NCBI GenBank assembly: GCA_019310665.1
Contig: JAFDDW010000099.1
Span: 1 to 7,500 of the forward strand
Direction: 5' to 3'
Length of the DNA stretch: 7,500 nt
From: Deltaproteobacteria bacterium
GTDB lineage: Bacteria > Desulfobacterota > Desulfobacteria > Desulfobacterales > JAFDCJ01
This document shows positions 1 through 6,380 of the stretch, in pieces; within the stretch, counting starts at the first letter, position 1, and each line of letters starts with the position of its first letter. The position numbers and the translations under genes are program-made. The notes under the pieces are model-generated. The model searched no databases. It was not told the DNA's origin and worked only from the letters and a program-made list of their open reading frames with translations.

Positions 1-225
1 GAACATCAAACTCACCGCCCCCAATGCTTCCAGAAGCAGCATGCTAAACCCTAAAACCTCCGTCGGCAGGCCCACGTTGATAAAACCCAGGGTCGTTCCG
101 ACACTCTGCCAGCTGTGGAACCCCGCGAACAATTTGGGCAGGGAATGAATCAAAAGAACGGCTGCCAGTCCCAGACGCATGATTAACAGGCCAGAATTTG
201 ATTGTCGCTCCTGCGAACTAAACAC
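1..225 (-). CDS. DoxX family membrane protein, N-terminal part (runs off left edge)
   Basis: The 75 visible codons begin at a GTG preceded by a strong GGAGGAA ribosome site (231-237). After about 12 polar residues comes a membrane helix with the sequence SGLLIMRLGLAAVLLIHSLP, followed by KLFAG. This RLGLA...LLIHGxxKLF pattern is typical of the first helix of DoxX-type proteins. A second helix (roughly residues 57-75, GFSMLLLEALGA) reaches the window edge. DoxX proteins are small four-helix inner-membrane proteins; some belong to quinone- or thiol-linked redox complexes, but most have no defined substrate. An in-frame ATG at codon 16 is possible but lies inside the first helix, so the GTG is preferred. 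The gene is divergent from the nitric oxide reductase and shares the 720-base intergenic region with it. Family assignment is fairly secure; function is not. Confidence 0.72.
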   Translation of the reverse strand, partial: MFSSQERQSNSGLLIMRLGLAAVLLIHSLPKLFAGFHSWQSVGTTLGFINVGLPTEVLGFSMLLLEALGAVSLMF

Positions 226-370
226 GATTTTTCCTCCAAATCTTTTTTGTTCGTTCAATTAAGAAGCATTTTTGAGACAGCTTCTAGTATTTCATACCTG
301 GTATAGATATCAACTAAAAAATGATTGACCGGATCTAACAGCTTGAAAATTCAACCTAATTGAAACAGCA

Positions 371-420
371 TAGCCTGCCTGTGCATTTTTATTTTTAGCC
401 TGCCTGTGCATTTTTATTTT
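371..420. repeat. Perfect 25-bp tandem duplication
   Basis: The unit 371-395 (beginning TAGCCTGCCTGTGCA and ending in a T/A tract) is repeated without a mismatch at 396-420. The absence of any difference suggests a recent slippage or duplication event. It lies 17 bp left of the FNR-like palindrome, so it changes the spacing between that site and the doxX-like gene but not the NO reductase side. Confidence 0.95.
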
Positions 421-436
421 TTTTCTGAAGATCATT

Positions 437-450
437 TTGACTTAAGTCAA
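437..450. promoter_or_regulatory. FNR/CRP-superfamily type operator palindrome
   Basis: TTGACTTAAGTCAA is a perfect 14-bp palindrome of the TTGAy-N4-rTCAA form. This is the form recognised by FNR, DNR/NnrR and related regulators that respond to oxygen or nitrogen oxides. Two -10-like hexamers lie to the right: GATATT at 473-478, which would put the site near -41.5 as in a class II activated promoter, and TATAAT at 463-468, which would put it near -31.5, over the -35 region, as in repression. The motif is seen directly. The regulator and its direction of action are inferred. The target would be the NO reductase through a leader of about 460 bases, or the divergent doxX-like gene. Confidence 0.5.
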
Positions 451-888
451 GGCGTTGCCGGGTATAATTGGCGATATTAAAATAGCCTGTTTAATCACAG
501 GTAGATGATATGAAAAAAACCAATAAATAAGGTCTTTTTTATCCCAATTTAGGTATTTTGCCCTATTTACTTGGCTTGAAGCAAGCTGTAGACCAATGAG
601 TCAGACCTAATGCCGTAAGAGGAGAAGTCAAAGACCACCGCCAAATATAGCTTTTATCTTCTTTTGTTCGACGCATACATGCTTTACAGGGGAAATCAGG
701 GAAAAATCTCAATTAGAGTGTTTGTCAGAATAACGTTCCGATATCAGTGGTTCAAACGGAACATATTTATGACAACCGGTATAACGCCGCGCAAAGGGGT
801 AATCATTTTCTCCTATCCGGGGCTTGCCTTCATCCGAAAAATTTCTCAATACATTATGGACGGCGCGCAGCCCGCGAGATTCAGATAA

Positions 889-912
889 CCCGGGCCTTTT
901 AGCCGGTCCGGG
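889..912 (+). promoter_or_regulatory. GC-rich hairpin in the NO reductase leader
   Basis: CCCGGGCC (889-896) can pair with GGTCCGGG (905-912) through eight pairs including one G-U, around an 8-base loop. It ends about 20 bases before the GAGGAGGT ribosome site (933-940). It has no T-run after it, so it is not a normal intrinsic terminator. It could protect the mRNA 5' end or shape translation, or simply be a relic; no known riboswitch class is recognised. Confidence 0.35.
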
Positions 913-945
913 ATACTTTAACCCTATATATAGAGGAGGTACCGC

Positions 946-3219
946 ATGTCTCTTAAAACCCTTAAATGGGCCGCTATTCTATGTTTCGTGGTGGCCATGG
1001 CTGTTCTGCTTGGCGGCGGCATCGCCATGAAAAAGGACCTTGCGCCCTATCCGGGAAAAGTGGTTGGTCCCGACGGCAAGGTCCTGTTCGAAAAAGCGAA
1101 CATCATTGCCGGCCAGAACGTCTATCAACGCTACGGCCTTATGGATCACGGGGCGGTCTGGGGTCACGGGTCCCAGAGAGGGCCGGAATTCTCCGCCGCC
1201 TCCCTGCATATCATAGCTGAGGCGATAGGTGATTATCTGGCCCAAAAAGACTATGGCAAACCTTATAACGACCTGGATGACCTTCAAAAGGGAATCATCG
1301 ATGTCAAAACCAAACACGAGATAAAGCCCAATCGTTATGACGCGGCCAAAGACACCCTGACGTTGACCACTGCCCAGGTCGAAGGTCTCAAAAGAGTTAA
1401 ACAGCACTGGGATAAACTCTTTAAAGAGGGCGAGCAGCGCTATGGTTTCTTACCCGGAACCATCAAGGATGAGAATCAGCGAATTGAAATCTCGCGCTTT
1501 TTCTTCTGGACCGCCTGGGTCGCCTCAACCCTTCGCCCGGGAACCGACTACTCCTACACCAACAACTGGCCGCCCGACAAAAGAGTGGGCAATGTTGCCA
1601 GTACGGAAACCTACTTCTACTCCATCGCCGGTATCGTGGCCCTGCTTCTGGTCCTGGGCCTGTTCGTCTTCTGGATCCATCGCTATGGCTTATGGTACGG
1701 CGAACCCAAAGGGGTGGCCCTGGCCGAAAAGCTGATCGAAATGCCCCTGACCCGGAGTCAGCTTCACGCCGCCAAATTTTTTGTGGTGGTCATTCTGCTG
1801 TTTCTGCTCCAGACGACCATGGGGGGATTGCTGGCCCATTACACGATTCATCCGGGCAGTTTTTTCGTCCAATTTGTAGCCGATTTCATTCCCTACACCT
1901 GGGCCAAGACCTGGCATTTGCAGCTGATGATTTTCTGGATTGCCACCACCTGGATGGCGTCCGCCATCTACCTGGCGCCCATCATCGGGGGCAAAGAACC
2001 GGCCAAACAGGGGGTGCTCGTCCTGATACTTTTCGGCGCCGTCCTGCTGGTAGCGGTGGGAAGCCTTACCGGAGAAGTTTTAGGCATCAAGGGCCTGCTG
2101 GGCGATTGGTGGTTCTGGCTCGGCCATCAGGGATGGGAATTTCTTGAATTAGGACGCCTCTGGCAGATCCTGCTGTTCGGCGGCCTGATTTTCTGGCTGG
2201 TGATCGTGTACCGGGCCGTCGGCAAGCATCTGAAAGCCCACAAGGATGAATTCAGCGCCTTGATCTGGTTTTACGTGTTCAGCGCCGTCCTGGTAGTGGC
2301 CTTTTACGGCTTCGGGCTTTTTTACGGCCGTGGATCCCACCTGACCATGGCGGTCTACTGGCGCTGGTTTGTGGTCCACCTCTGGGTGGAAAGCATTTTT
2401 GAGTTCTTCGGTATTGCGGTCATCGCCCTGCTGATGGTGACCATGGGACTGGCCACGGCCAAGTCAGCCTTAAGGGTGGCCTATTTTACCGCGGCCCTTA
2501 CTTTTTTAAGCGGTATCATCGGAACCGCCCATCACTTTTACTGGTACGGCGGCGCGGCTTTCTGGGTTGGCTGGGGGGCCATCTTCTCCTCCATGGAGCC
2601 CATCCCGCTTTTGACACTGGTGGTTCGAGGGCTGATGGAATATCGGGGTATCCGCAAGGAAGGCCGGGAGTTCAGCTACAAATGGCCCATGTATTTTCTG
2701 GTGGCCGCATCGTTCTGGAATTTTCTGGGGGCCGGTATCTTCGGCTTCGTGATCAATCTGCCCATTATCAATTTCTACGAGCACGGGACCTACCTGACCA
2801 TGCACCACGGCCACACGGCTATGTTCGGGACCTACGGCATGCTTTCCGTCGCCCTGCTGCTGTTCTCCTGGCGCGGCATGGTGGACAAGGCCCACTGGAA
2901 GGACGGCATCCTGAAACTGTCGTTCTGGGGGCTCAACGGCGGGCTGTTTCTGATGGCCTTTGGCACCCTGCTGCCGGTCGGGCTCATGCAGACCTGGATC
3001 GCTTTTAAAGAGGACTACTGGGTGGCCAGGAGTGCGGATTTCTTCGAGAAGGACGCAGTCGTCTGGCTCGGGACCTTTCGCGCCATTCCTGACACCATCA
3101 TCATCGTGTTAGGGGTCCTGCCCCTGGCCTGGTTTCTCATCACAACTTTTCCGCACTTGAAAGCCGCGGAAATCAAGGATGGTGAGTCCGTCTGGGAACG
3201 GCTGGGAATTGAGTTATAA
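946..3219 (+). CDS. norZ: Quinol-dependent nitric oxide reductase (qNor), single subunit
   Basis: This inner-membrane haem-copper superfamily enzyme reduces two NO to N2O with electrons from quinol. The 757 residues match the family length (about 750-790). Order: one N-terminal helix (8-28), an extracytoplasmic cytochrome c-like domain without CXXCH (about 30-215, including LMDHGAVWGHGSQRGPEF at 65-82), then about 13 helices. Visible active-site residues are FeB ligands H478, H529 and H530, the catalytic glutamate E482 (HLWVES), E551, the haem b ligands H324 and H623, and the haem b3 ligand H621 (HGH motif). Numbering runs 30 below the Geobacillus stearothermophilus enzyme. Quinol-pocket equivalents are H298, F306 and D716, but the expected glutamate (E332 there) is H302 here. 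The full FeB set argues against NO dismutase. The start ATG has GAGGAGGT five bases upstream. It is monocistronic, closed by a strong terminator. The most likely role is NO detoxification. Confidence 0.95.
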   Translation: MSLKTLKWAAILCFVVAMAVLLGGGIAMKKDLAPYPGKVVGPDGKVLFEKANIIAGQNVYQRYGLMDHGAVWGHGSQRGPEFSAASLHIIAEAIGDYLAQKDYGKPYNDLDDLQKGIIDVKTKHEIKPNRYDAAKDTLTLTTAQVEGLKRVKQHWDKLFKEGEQRYGFLPGTIKDENQRIEISRFFFWTAWVASTLRPGTDYSYTNNWPPDKRVGNVASTETYFYSIAGIVALLLVLGLFVFWIHRYGLWYGEPKGVALAEKLIEMPLTRSQLHAAKFFVVVILLFLLQTTMGGLLAHYTIHPGSFFVQFVADFIPYTWAKTWHLQLMIFWIATTWMASAIYLAPIIGGKEPAKQGVLVLILFGAVLLVAVGSLTGEVLGIKGLLGDWWFWLGHQGWEFLELGRLWQILLFGGLIFWLVIVYRAVGKHLKAHKDEFSALIWFYVFSAVLVVAFYGFGLFYGRGSHLTMAVYWRWFVVHLWVESIFEFFGIAVIALLMVTMGLATAKSALRVAYFTAALTFLSGIIGTAHHFYWYGGAAFWVGWGAIFSSMEPIPLLTLVVRGLMEYRGIRKEGREFSYKWPMYFLVAASFWNFLGAGIFGFVINLPIINFYEHGTYLTMHHGHTAMFGTYGMLSVALLLFSWRGMVDKAHWKDGILKLSFWGLNGGLFLMAFGTLLPVGLMQTWIAFKEDYWVARSADFFEKDAVVWLGTFRAIPDTIIIVLGVLPLAWFLITTFPHLKAAEIKDGESVWERLGIEL

Positions 3220-3271
3220 TAAATTAAAGGCCCGGTTCCTGTCGGAACCGGGCCATTAATTTATGTTTTTT
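3219..3271 (+). terminator. Strong intrinsic terminator after the NO reductase gene
   Basis: GGCCCGGTTCC (3229-3239) pairs perfectly with GGAACCGGGCC (3244-3254) around a TGTC loop. Past one A-A mismatch the stem continues with ATAAATTAA/TTAATTTAT (3219-3227 and 3256-3264). A run of six T follows (3266-3271). The flanking A/T arms make it partly bidirectional. It isolates the NO reductase from lgt. Confidence 0.93.
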
Positions 3272-3285
3272 ACTTTTGGTTTTGG

Positions 3286-3314
3286 TTGACGGATCTGATA
3301 TTACAAATTATCCT
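3286..3314 (+). promoter_or_regulatory. Sigma-70-like promoter for lgt
   Basis: TTGACG (3286-3291) and TATCCT (3309-3314) are separated by exactly 17 bp, just after the terminator and upstream of lgt. The predicted start point near 3321 would give a leader of about 47 bases. Hexamer matches are 5/6 and 4/6. Confidence 0.45.
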
Positions 3315-3367
3315 TAAAGTAAATTTAAGCGGAATATTTGTTAAATCTTAAGGAGCAAAACCAAAAT

Positions 3368-4210
3368 ATGGAAGAATTTTGGAGCTGGTGGCAGCACTTA
3401 CCGCAAAATATCGACCCCGTTATTTTTGAAATCGGCTCGTTCAAGCTTCAGTATTACGGGTTGATGTATATCGTCGCCTTTGCCATCACCTTTTTTCTGG
3501 TTCTATACCGGGTCAAACGTGAGGACCGATTCGAGATCACCGCCGATCAGATAAAAGATCTGTCGACTTACATGATCCTGGGCCTGGTGATCGGAGCCCG
3601 GCTGGGCTATGTGCTGTTTTACAACCTGTCCTACTATCTCAAGCACCCCCTTGAAATCATTCTACCCTTTTCATTTTCAAACGGTATGACCTTTACCGGG
3701 ATCTCCGGCATGTCTTACCACGGCGGGCTGATCGGTATGACCCTGGTCTCCTGGCTCTATATCCGCAAGGCCAAACTGGACTGGTGGAGCGTGGTCGATT
3801 TATACCTACCGGCGATCCCGTTGGGATACACCTTCGGACGCCTGGGAAATTTCATCAACGGCGAGTTATTCGGGCGGGTGACGACATCCTCCATCGGCAT
3901 GTATTTTCCCATGGCAAAAGCCGGAGAACTCAGGCACCCCTCCCAGCTGTATGAAGCCTTTTTTGAAGGAATTTTTCTGTTTGTCGTTCTGTGGGGCATC
4001 CGCAGGGTCAAAATCCCCAAAGGCGCCATGCTGGCCCTTTATCTGATCGGCTACGGCACGGTACGGTTTTTTATCGAATACTTCCGCGAACCCGATGCCC
4101 ACATCGGCTTCGTTTTTCTCTCCTTTTCCATGGGACAAATCCTCTGCTCGCTGATGATCGCCGGAGGATTCTTTTTGTATTTCTATTTACAGAGACGAGA
4201 AAAAGCCTAA
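3368..4210 (+). CDS. lgt: Prolipoprotein diacylglyceryl transferase
   Basis: Lgt is the inner-membrane enzyme that moves diacylglycerol from phosphatidylglycerol to the lipobox cysteine of prolipoproteins, the first step of lipoprotein maturation. The 280-residue product has the family hallmarks: IDPVIFEIGSFKLQYYGLMY (15-34), the HGG motif SYHGGLIG with H118, the signature FGRLGNFINGELFGR (156-170), HPSQLYEA (190-197), and TVRFFIEYFREPD (231-243). Helices are spread along its length, as expected for a seven-helix protein. The open frame extends upstream to a TTG at 3338, but the ATG at 3368 is preferred. It follows AAGGAG (3350-3355) by 12 bases and gives the usual short N-terminus before IDPV. 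It is a housekeeping gene, functionally unrelated to the NO reductase, and has its own promoter. Confidence 0.95.
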   Translation: MEEFWSWWQHLPQNIDPVIFEIGSFKLQYYGLMYIVAFAITFFLVLYRVKREDRFEITADQIKDLSTYMILGLVIGARLGYVLFYNLSYYLKHPLEIILPFSFSNGMTFTGISGMSYHGGLIGMTLVSWLYIRKAKLDWWSVVDLYLPAIPLGYTFGRLGNFINGELFGRVTTSSIGMYFPMAKAGELRHPSQLYEAFFEGIFLFVVLWGIRRVKIPKGAMLALYLIGYGTVRFFIEYFREPDAHIGFVFLSFSMGQILCSLMIAGGFFLYFYLQRREKA

Positions 4211-4414
4211 CGCTGGAATCGTAGCCCTTGATTTATTCCGGTTCTGGTTGCGGCGAAAACATTTCTCTCCCAGCTTTTATAGCTTAGAATTCTTTTTGTT
4301 TAGTGAAATTAGTGACAGGAATTCGTAAATTATCGGTAGCGAAAGATAAATATAACATTATTATGCTCTTTATTTTTTTTATTGGGTGTCTTTATCGAAT
4401 CTATAGTTGAACAG

Positions 4415-4750
4415 TTAGTAAATGCAGGCATCTAATATTGAAAGCGCGTTTGCCAGCAGTTCATCTGAGGCACGTTCGATGCGCTTAGCTCGACGGGTAC
4501 GGAAGTCGACCGACTTGACCTGCTCAACCATGACGAATCCCGTCAGGGTACTGTTTTCCGGAATAGGCACATGGAAAGGAAACCCGCATTCTGTGTTCGT
4601 TAGAGGACAAACAATGGCCAATCCAGTGCTACGATTGAACAAGTCTTTACTCACAACCAGAGCAGGCCGACGCCCTTTCTGTTCATGACCGGACTGGGGA
4701 TCGAAAGTGATGGCGATAATGTCGCCTTGTCTGGGGATATAAACCGCCAT
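4415..4750 (-). CDS. mazF: MazF-family endoribonuclease toxin
   Basis: MazF toxins cut single-stranded RNA at short sequences and are held inactive by MazE. The 111-residue product fits the family. It opens with YIPRQGDIIAITFDPQSGHEQKGRRPALVVS (4-34), matching the MazF/ChpB N-terminal strand-loop with the conserved QxGRRPA (R27, R28). VCPLTNT (47-53) and VEQVKSVDFR (75-84) are the other core motifs of the family. The start ATG abuts the mazE stop (TAG-ATG, no gap), and an AAGGAGG inside the 3' end of mazE is placed to serve it, so the two are translationally coupled. All the characteristic residues are intact, so an active toxin is plausible. The RNA sequence it cuts cannot be predicted from this. 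Confidence 0.93.
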   Translation of the reverse strand: MAVYIPRQGDIIAITFDPQSGHEQKGRRPALVVSKDLFNRSTGLAIVCPLTNTECGFPFHVPIPENSTLTGFVMVEQVKSVDFRTRRAKRIERASDELLANALSILDACIY

Positions 4751-4999
4751 CTACCATGCCTCCTTACCGGCCGGCTCTCCCCAATCGACTTCGCTGGCGA
4801 GGTAGTCTTCGGGAATTTGCGCTACGAGGTCCTCGAGACGATACCGCCCGCGGACTTTTTTGATTGGCGCGAGAACGATGATGCCGTCTCGCACCGCAAC
4901 GTCCACCTCGTCACCAACTCCAAGCTGAGCATCCTCTAACACGTTCTTGGCAAGACGTAGTCCCTGACTATTCCCCCATTTTTGAATCTTCGTATGCAT
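4751..4999 (-). CDS. mazE: MazE-family antitoxin (AbrB/SpoVT fold)
   Basis: The 82-residue product begins HTKIQKWGNSQGLRLAKNVL, the classic swapped-hairpin DNA-binding domain of MazE (about 1-47, with LGVGDEVDVAVRDGIIVL). It ends with an acidic toxin-binding tail, EVDWGEPAGKEAW (70-82). It neutralises the downstream MazF and, with it, represses the operon. AAGGAGGTGG (5004-5013) is an excellent ribosome site four bases ahead of the ATG. Immediately upstream lie a consensus-like promoter and a 14-bp palindrome, a standard layout for autoregulated type II toxin-antitoxin operons. Confidence 0.93.
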   Translation of the reverse strand: MHTKIQKWGNSQGLRLAKNVLEDAQLGVGDEVDVAVRDGIIVLAPIKKVRGRYRLEDLVAQIPEDYLASEVDWGEPAGKEAW

Positions 5000-5012
5000 G
5001 TAACCACCTCCT

Positions 5013-5054
5013 TATGTATATACATAGTATAGCCACTTGAGGTTAAGCAGTCAA
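5013..5054 (-). promoter_or_regulatory. mazEF promoter with overlapping palindromic operator
   Basis: Read on the minus strand, TTGACT (5049-5054) and TATACT (5026-5031) are separated by exactly 17 bp. The perfect palindrome TATGTATATACATA (5013-5026) starts at the -10 element and covers the expected start point near 5019. It also abuts the mazE ribosome site. Binding of MazE or MazEF there would block transcription, which is the inferred mode of autoregulation. Confidence 0.75.
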
Positions 5055-5117
5055 GGGGTATTTTAGGACAACATAGTAATAAACATGATTTTATTTTCCG
5101 GTGCCTGCCACAGGAGC

Positions 5118-5158
5118 AGCCACTTTTGCAAGATAGGGTCAAGCCACTTTTTTTGCAA
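5118..5158. repeat. Short direct repeats next to the mazEF promoter
   Basis: AGCCACTTTTGCAA (5118-5131) recurs as AGCCACTTTTTTTGCAA (5142-5158), differing only by three extra T. The shorter AGCCACTT also occurs at 5031-5038. Repeated motifs of the cacttttgcaa type resemble the multiple repeats near the ends of IS21-family elements. No transposase is present, so a relic of an IS end is only a possibility. Confidence 0.4.
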
Positions 5159-5288
5159 TCAACTCTCGCACAGCAGGAACAAGTTCATTCGGAACCTCAA
5201 TGAAAGTTTAGGTCGCATCTTCCCAGGTAGCCTCATCTTCGGCTACTGCTTTATCATCAGTCTGGTTCTCATAAGGCGCGAAATATAA
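5139..5288 (-). pseudogene. Decayed remnant of a small ORF, unknown family
   Basis: One minus-strand frame reads as protein-like sequence across a single in-frame TAA (5208-5210). Before the stop it reads YFAPYENQTDDKAVAEDEAT then WEDAT; after it, TFIEVPNELVPAVRELIAKK then VA and a TGA at 5139-5141. The composition (acidic linker, then an amphipathic helix with ELVPAVRELIAKK) looks like a real C-terminus of a small protein, possibly antitoxin-like. No start codon with a ribosome site is visible upstream, and the frame degrades beyond 5288. Its last codons overlap the short direct repeat, so the end may have been replaced by an insertion. The family is not recognised. Confidence 0.4.
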
Positions 5289-5340
5289 GAGAATTGAAAC
5301 AGAAGGCCCGGGTTTATGGAAAAAGCAAAATCCTCTGTGA

Positions 5341-5754
5341 TTATGAATGGTTATTCGTCCAGCGCAACCAGATGGCTGCTGTCAACCCCCATATGGCATT
5401 GAAAACAATCACCGCCAAAGGGGTCAATGATCCGAGATCAAGACCCATAAGGCCCTTATTCGCTTTCATGGGAAAGACAATAAAAAGCTGCACCAGGGTG
5501 GGCCCCAGGCTGAAAATCAGGCCCCTGAGTAAAAAACTCTTTTGCATAAGCGGCAGCAAAAAGAGCAACCCCCAAATTCCTCCCCAGACGACACGGGGAT
5601 AAAGCCAGGGTGCGCTCAGCTGCGGCGCTATTTTCACACCGAAGGCCGATGTAATCCCATACACCCCGAATATCCATACCGCCAGGCTGTTTGCCAGACC
5701 GCCCAAACAACCTGCGCCGAATACCATCGTAATTTTTTTTGCCAAATTGCCCAT
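5341..5754 (-). CDS. Four-helix integral membrane protein of unknown function
   Basis: The 137-residue product has four predicted membrane helices (about 8-30, 53-70, 75-95 and 110-130) and short polar ends. Recognisable stretches are VFGAGCLGGLANSLAVW (11-27) and PWLYPRVVWGGIWGLLFLLP (49-68), which has a Trp/Gly-rich helix. I do not recognise a named family and assign no function. The ATG start has AGGAGGAA (5761-5768) seven bases upstream, so the gene is very likely expressed. It is divergent from the plus-strand exported-protein gene, and an extended -10 promoter with an inverted repeat lies in between. The remnant at 5139-5288 sits downstream on the same strand. Confidence 0.8.
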   Translation of the reverse strand: MGNLAKKITMVFGAGCLGGLANSLAVWIFGVYGITSAFGVKIAPQLSAPWLYPRVVWGGIWGLLFLLPLMQKSFLLRGLIFSLGPTLVQLFIVFPMKANKGLMGLDLGSLTPLAVIVFNAIWGLTAAIWLRWTNNHS

Positions 5755-5832
5755 ACCTATTTCCTCCTATTTTGACAGTAATCATCCTGTACCCAAAAAC
5801 AAGTAAATGAAAGCAAAGAGCAAAGTCACAAT

Positions 5833-5855
5833 AGTATACCACAATATGGCATACT
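5833..5855. promoter_or_regulatory. Inverted-repeat operator overlapping an extended -10 promoter
   Basis: AGTATACCA (5833-5841) and TGGCATACT (5847-5855) are 9-base arms matching at 8 positions around a CAATA spacer. On the minus strand the left arm contains TGG-TATACT (5833-5841), a good extended -10, although the -35 is poor. The repeat exactly fills the -10 and spacer of the likely promoter of the minus-strand membrane protein gene. A dimeric repressor is a reasonable inference; its identity is unknown. Confidence 0.45.
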
Positions 5856-5949
5856 GTTTGCTTAAGATTCAGTCTATAAATTCAAAGAAACCTAAATAGA
5901 ACCGGTTTGACTTGATTCGTTAGACCAAAAATCAGGGAGGGTCATTCCA

Positions 5950-6312
5950 ATGACAGATAATCGGATAATCAAACAGCAGGGAATCCGAACGATCATAACC
6001 ATGATTACGCTCTTGACCATAATCGTTGCCGCAGTTGCCGCCTTTGGTCATGGTGGTAAACATACCGGGGCATTTACTCATTTGCAGGCCCTGCAAAAGG
6101 CCGCTCAGTTATATGACAAGCTGATTGACAATGGGAAACTGGATCAAAGCTGGGAAAACGGTCTGGAAAAAGTAACAATTTCAAATCGACAGAAAAACAA
6201 TAAAGAAGAAGTGGTGGTGGTATTTCATCGTCTTGAAGGCGATCCCCGGGCCGTATACATATTTTTCAATGCTGACGGAAAGTACGCCGGCTCAAATTTT
6301 ACCGGTGAATAG
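5950..6312 (+). CDS. Exported small His-containing protein, DUF6488-like
   Basis: The 120-residue product has a basic N-terminus, a hydrophobic segment (about 14-32, IITMITLLTIIVAAVAAFG), and then HGGKHTGAFTH with H34, H38 and H44. This is a signal peptide or anchor followed by a His-rich start of the mature part, a possible metal site. The rest (ALQKAAQLYDKLIDNGKLDQSW, VVVVFHRL, AVYIFFNADGKYAGSNFTGE) is a small alpha/beta domain. The HGG start, the helix ending in GKLDxSW and the ending YxxxNFTG resemble the DUF6488 family as I recall it; that match is from memory. GGGAGGG (5935-5941) lies eight bases before the ATG. It is the first gene of a probable two-gene unit with the small membrane protein after it. 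Its location is likely the periplasm; its activity is unknown. Confidence 0.75.
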   Translation: MTDNRIIKQQGIRTIITMITLLTIIVAAVAAFGHGGKHTGAFTHLQALQKAAQLYDKLIDNGKLDQSWENGLEKVTISNRQKNNKEEVVVVFHRLEGDPRAVYIFFNADGKYAGSNFTGE

Positions 6313-6380
6313 AGTTAGAAATTTGAAAAAAATATCTCTGGCCAGGCAAGTCAAACGGCCGGGCTACATATTTTGATGAT

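Larger units (their letters stand above)
226..945. other. Long non-coding region between doxX-like gene and NO reductase
   Basis: No convincing gene is present in these 720 bases. The only open frame of note, about 74 codons from a TTG at 664, has no ribosome site and an unlikely composition. The region is AT-rich up to about 700 and GC-rich from about 850. It contains a 25-bp tandem duplication, a perfect FNR/CRP-type palindrome with nearby -10-like sequences, GTTCCG/CGGAAC inverted arms around 735-762, two GT-N7-AC motifs at 724-757, and a hairpin at 889-912. It is probably the shared control region of the two divergent genes. Confidence 0.7.

Noticed and set aside
510..530. Tiny frame MKKTNK with a nearby 5-bp hairpin (486-501) and an A/T-rich inverted repeat to 540, suggesting a leader peptide or small RNA
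   Set aside because: The frame has only a weak ribosome site, encodes no regulatory codon run, and both hairpins are too weak to support a terminator or sRNA.
664..888. 74-codon plus-strand frame upstream of the NO reductase
   Set aside because: It starts at a TTG with no ribosome site, resembles no family, and overlaps the putative regulatory motifs; probably a chance frame.
946..3219. NO dismutase (Nod) instead of NO reductase
   Set aside because: Nod proteins, as I recall, lack parts of the FeB ligand set and the quinol site. Here H478, E482, H529 and H530 are all present and three of four quinol-site residues are kept.
3338..3367. Upstream TTG start for lgt adding ten residues
   Set aside because: It would place the AAGGAG ribosome site inside the gene and add an atypical polar N-terminus; the ATG at 3368 is better.
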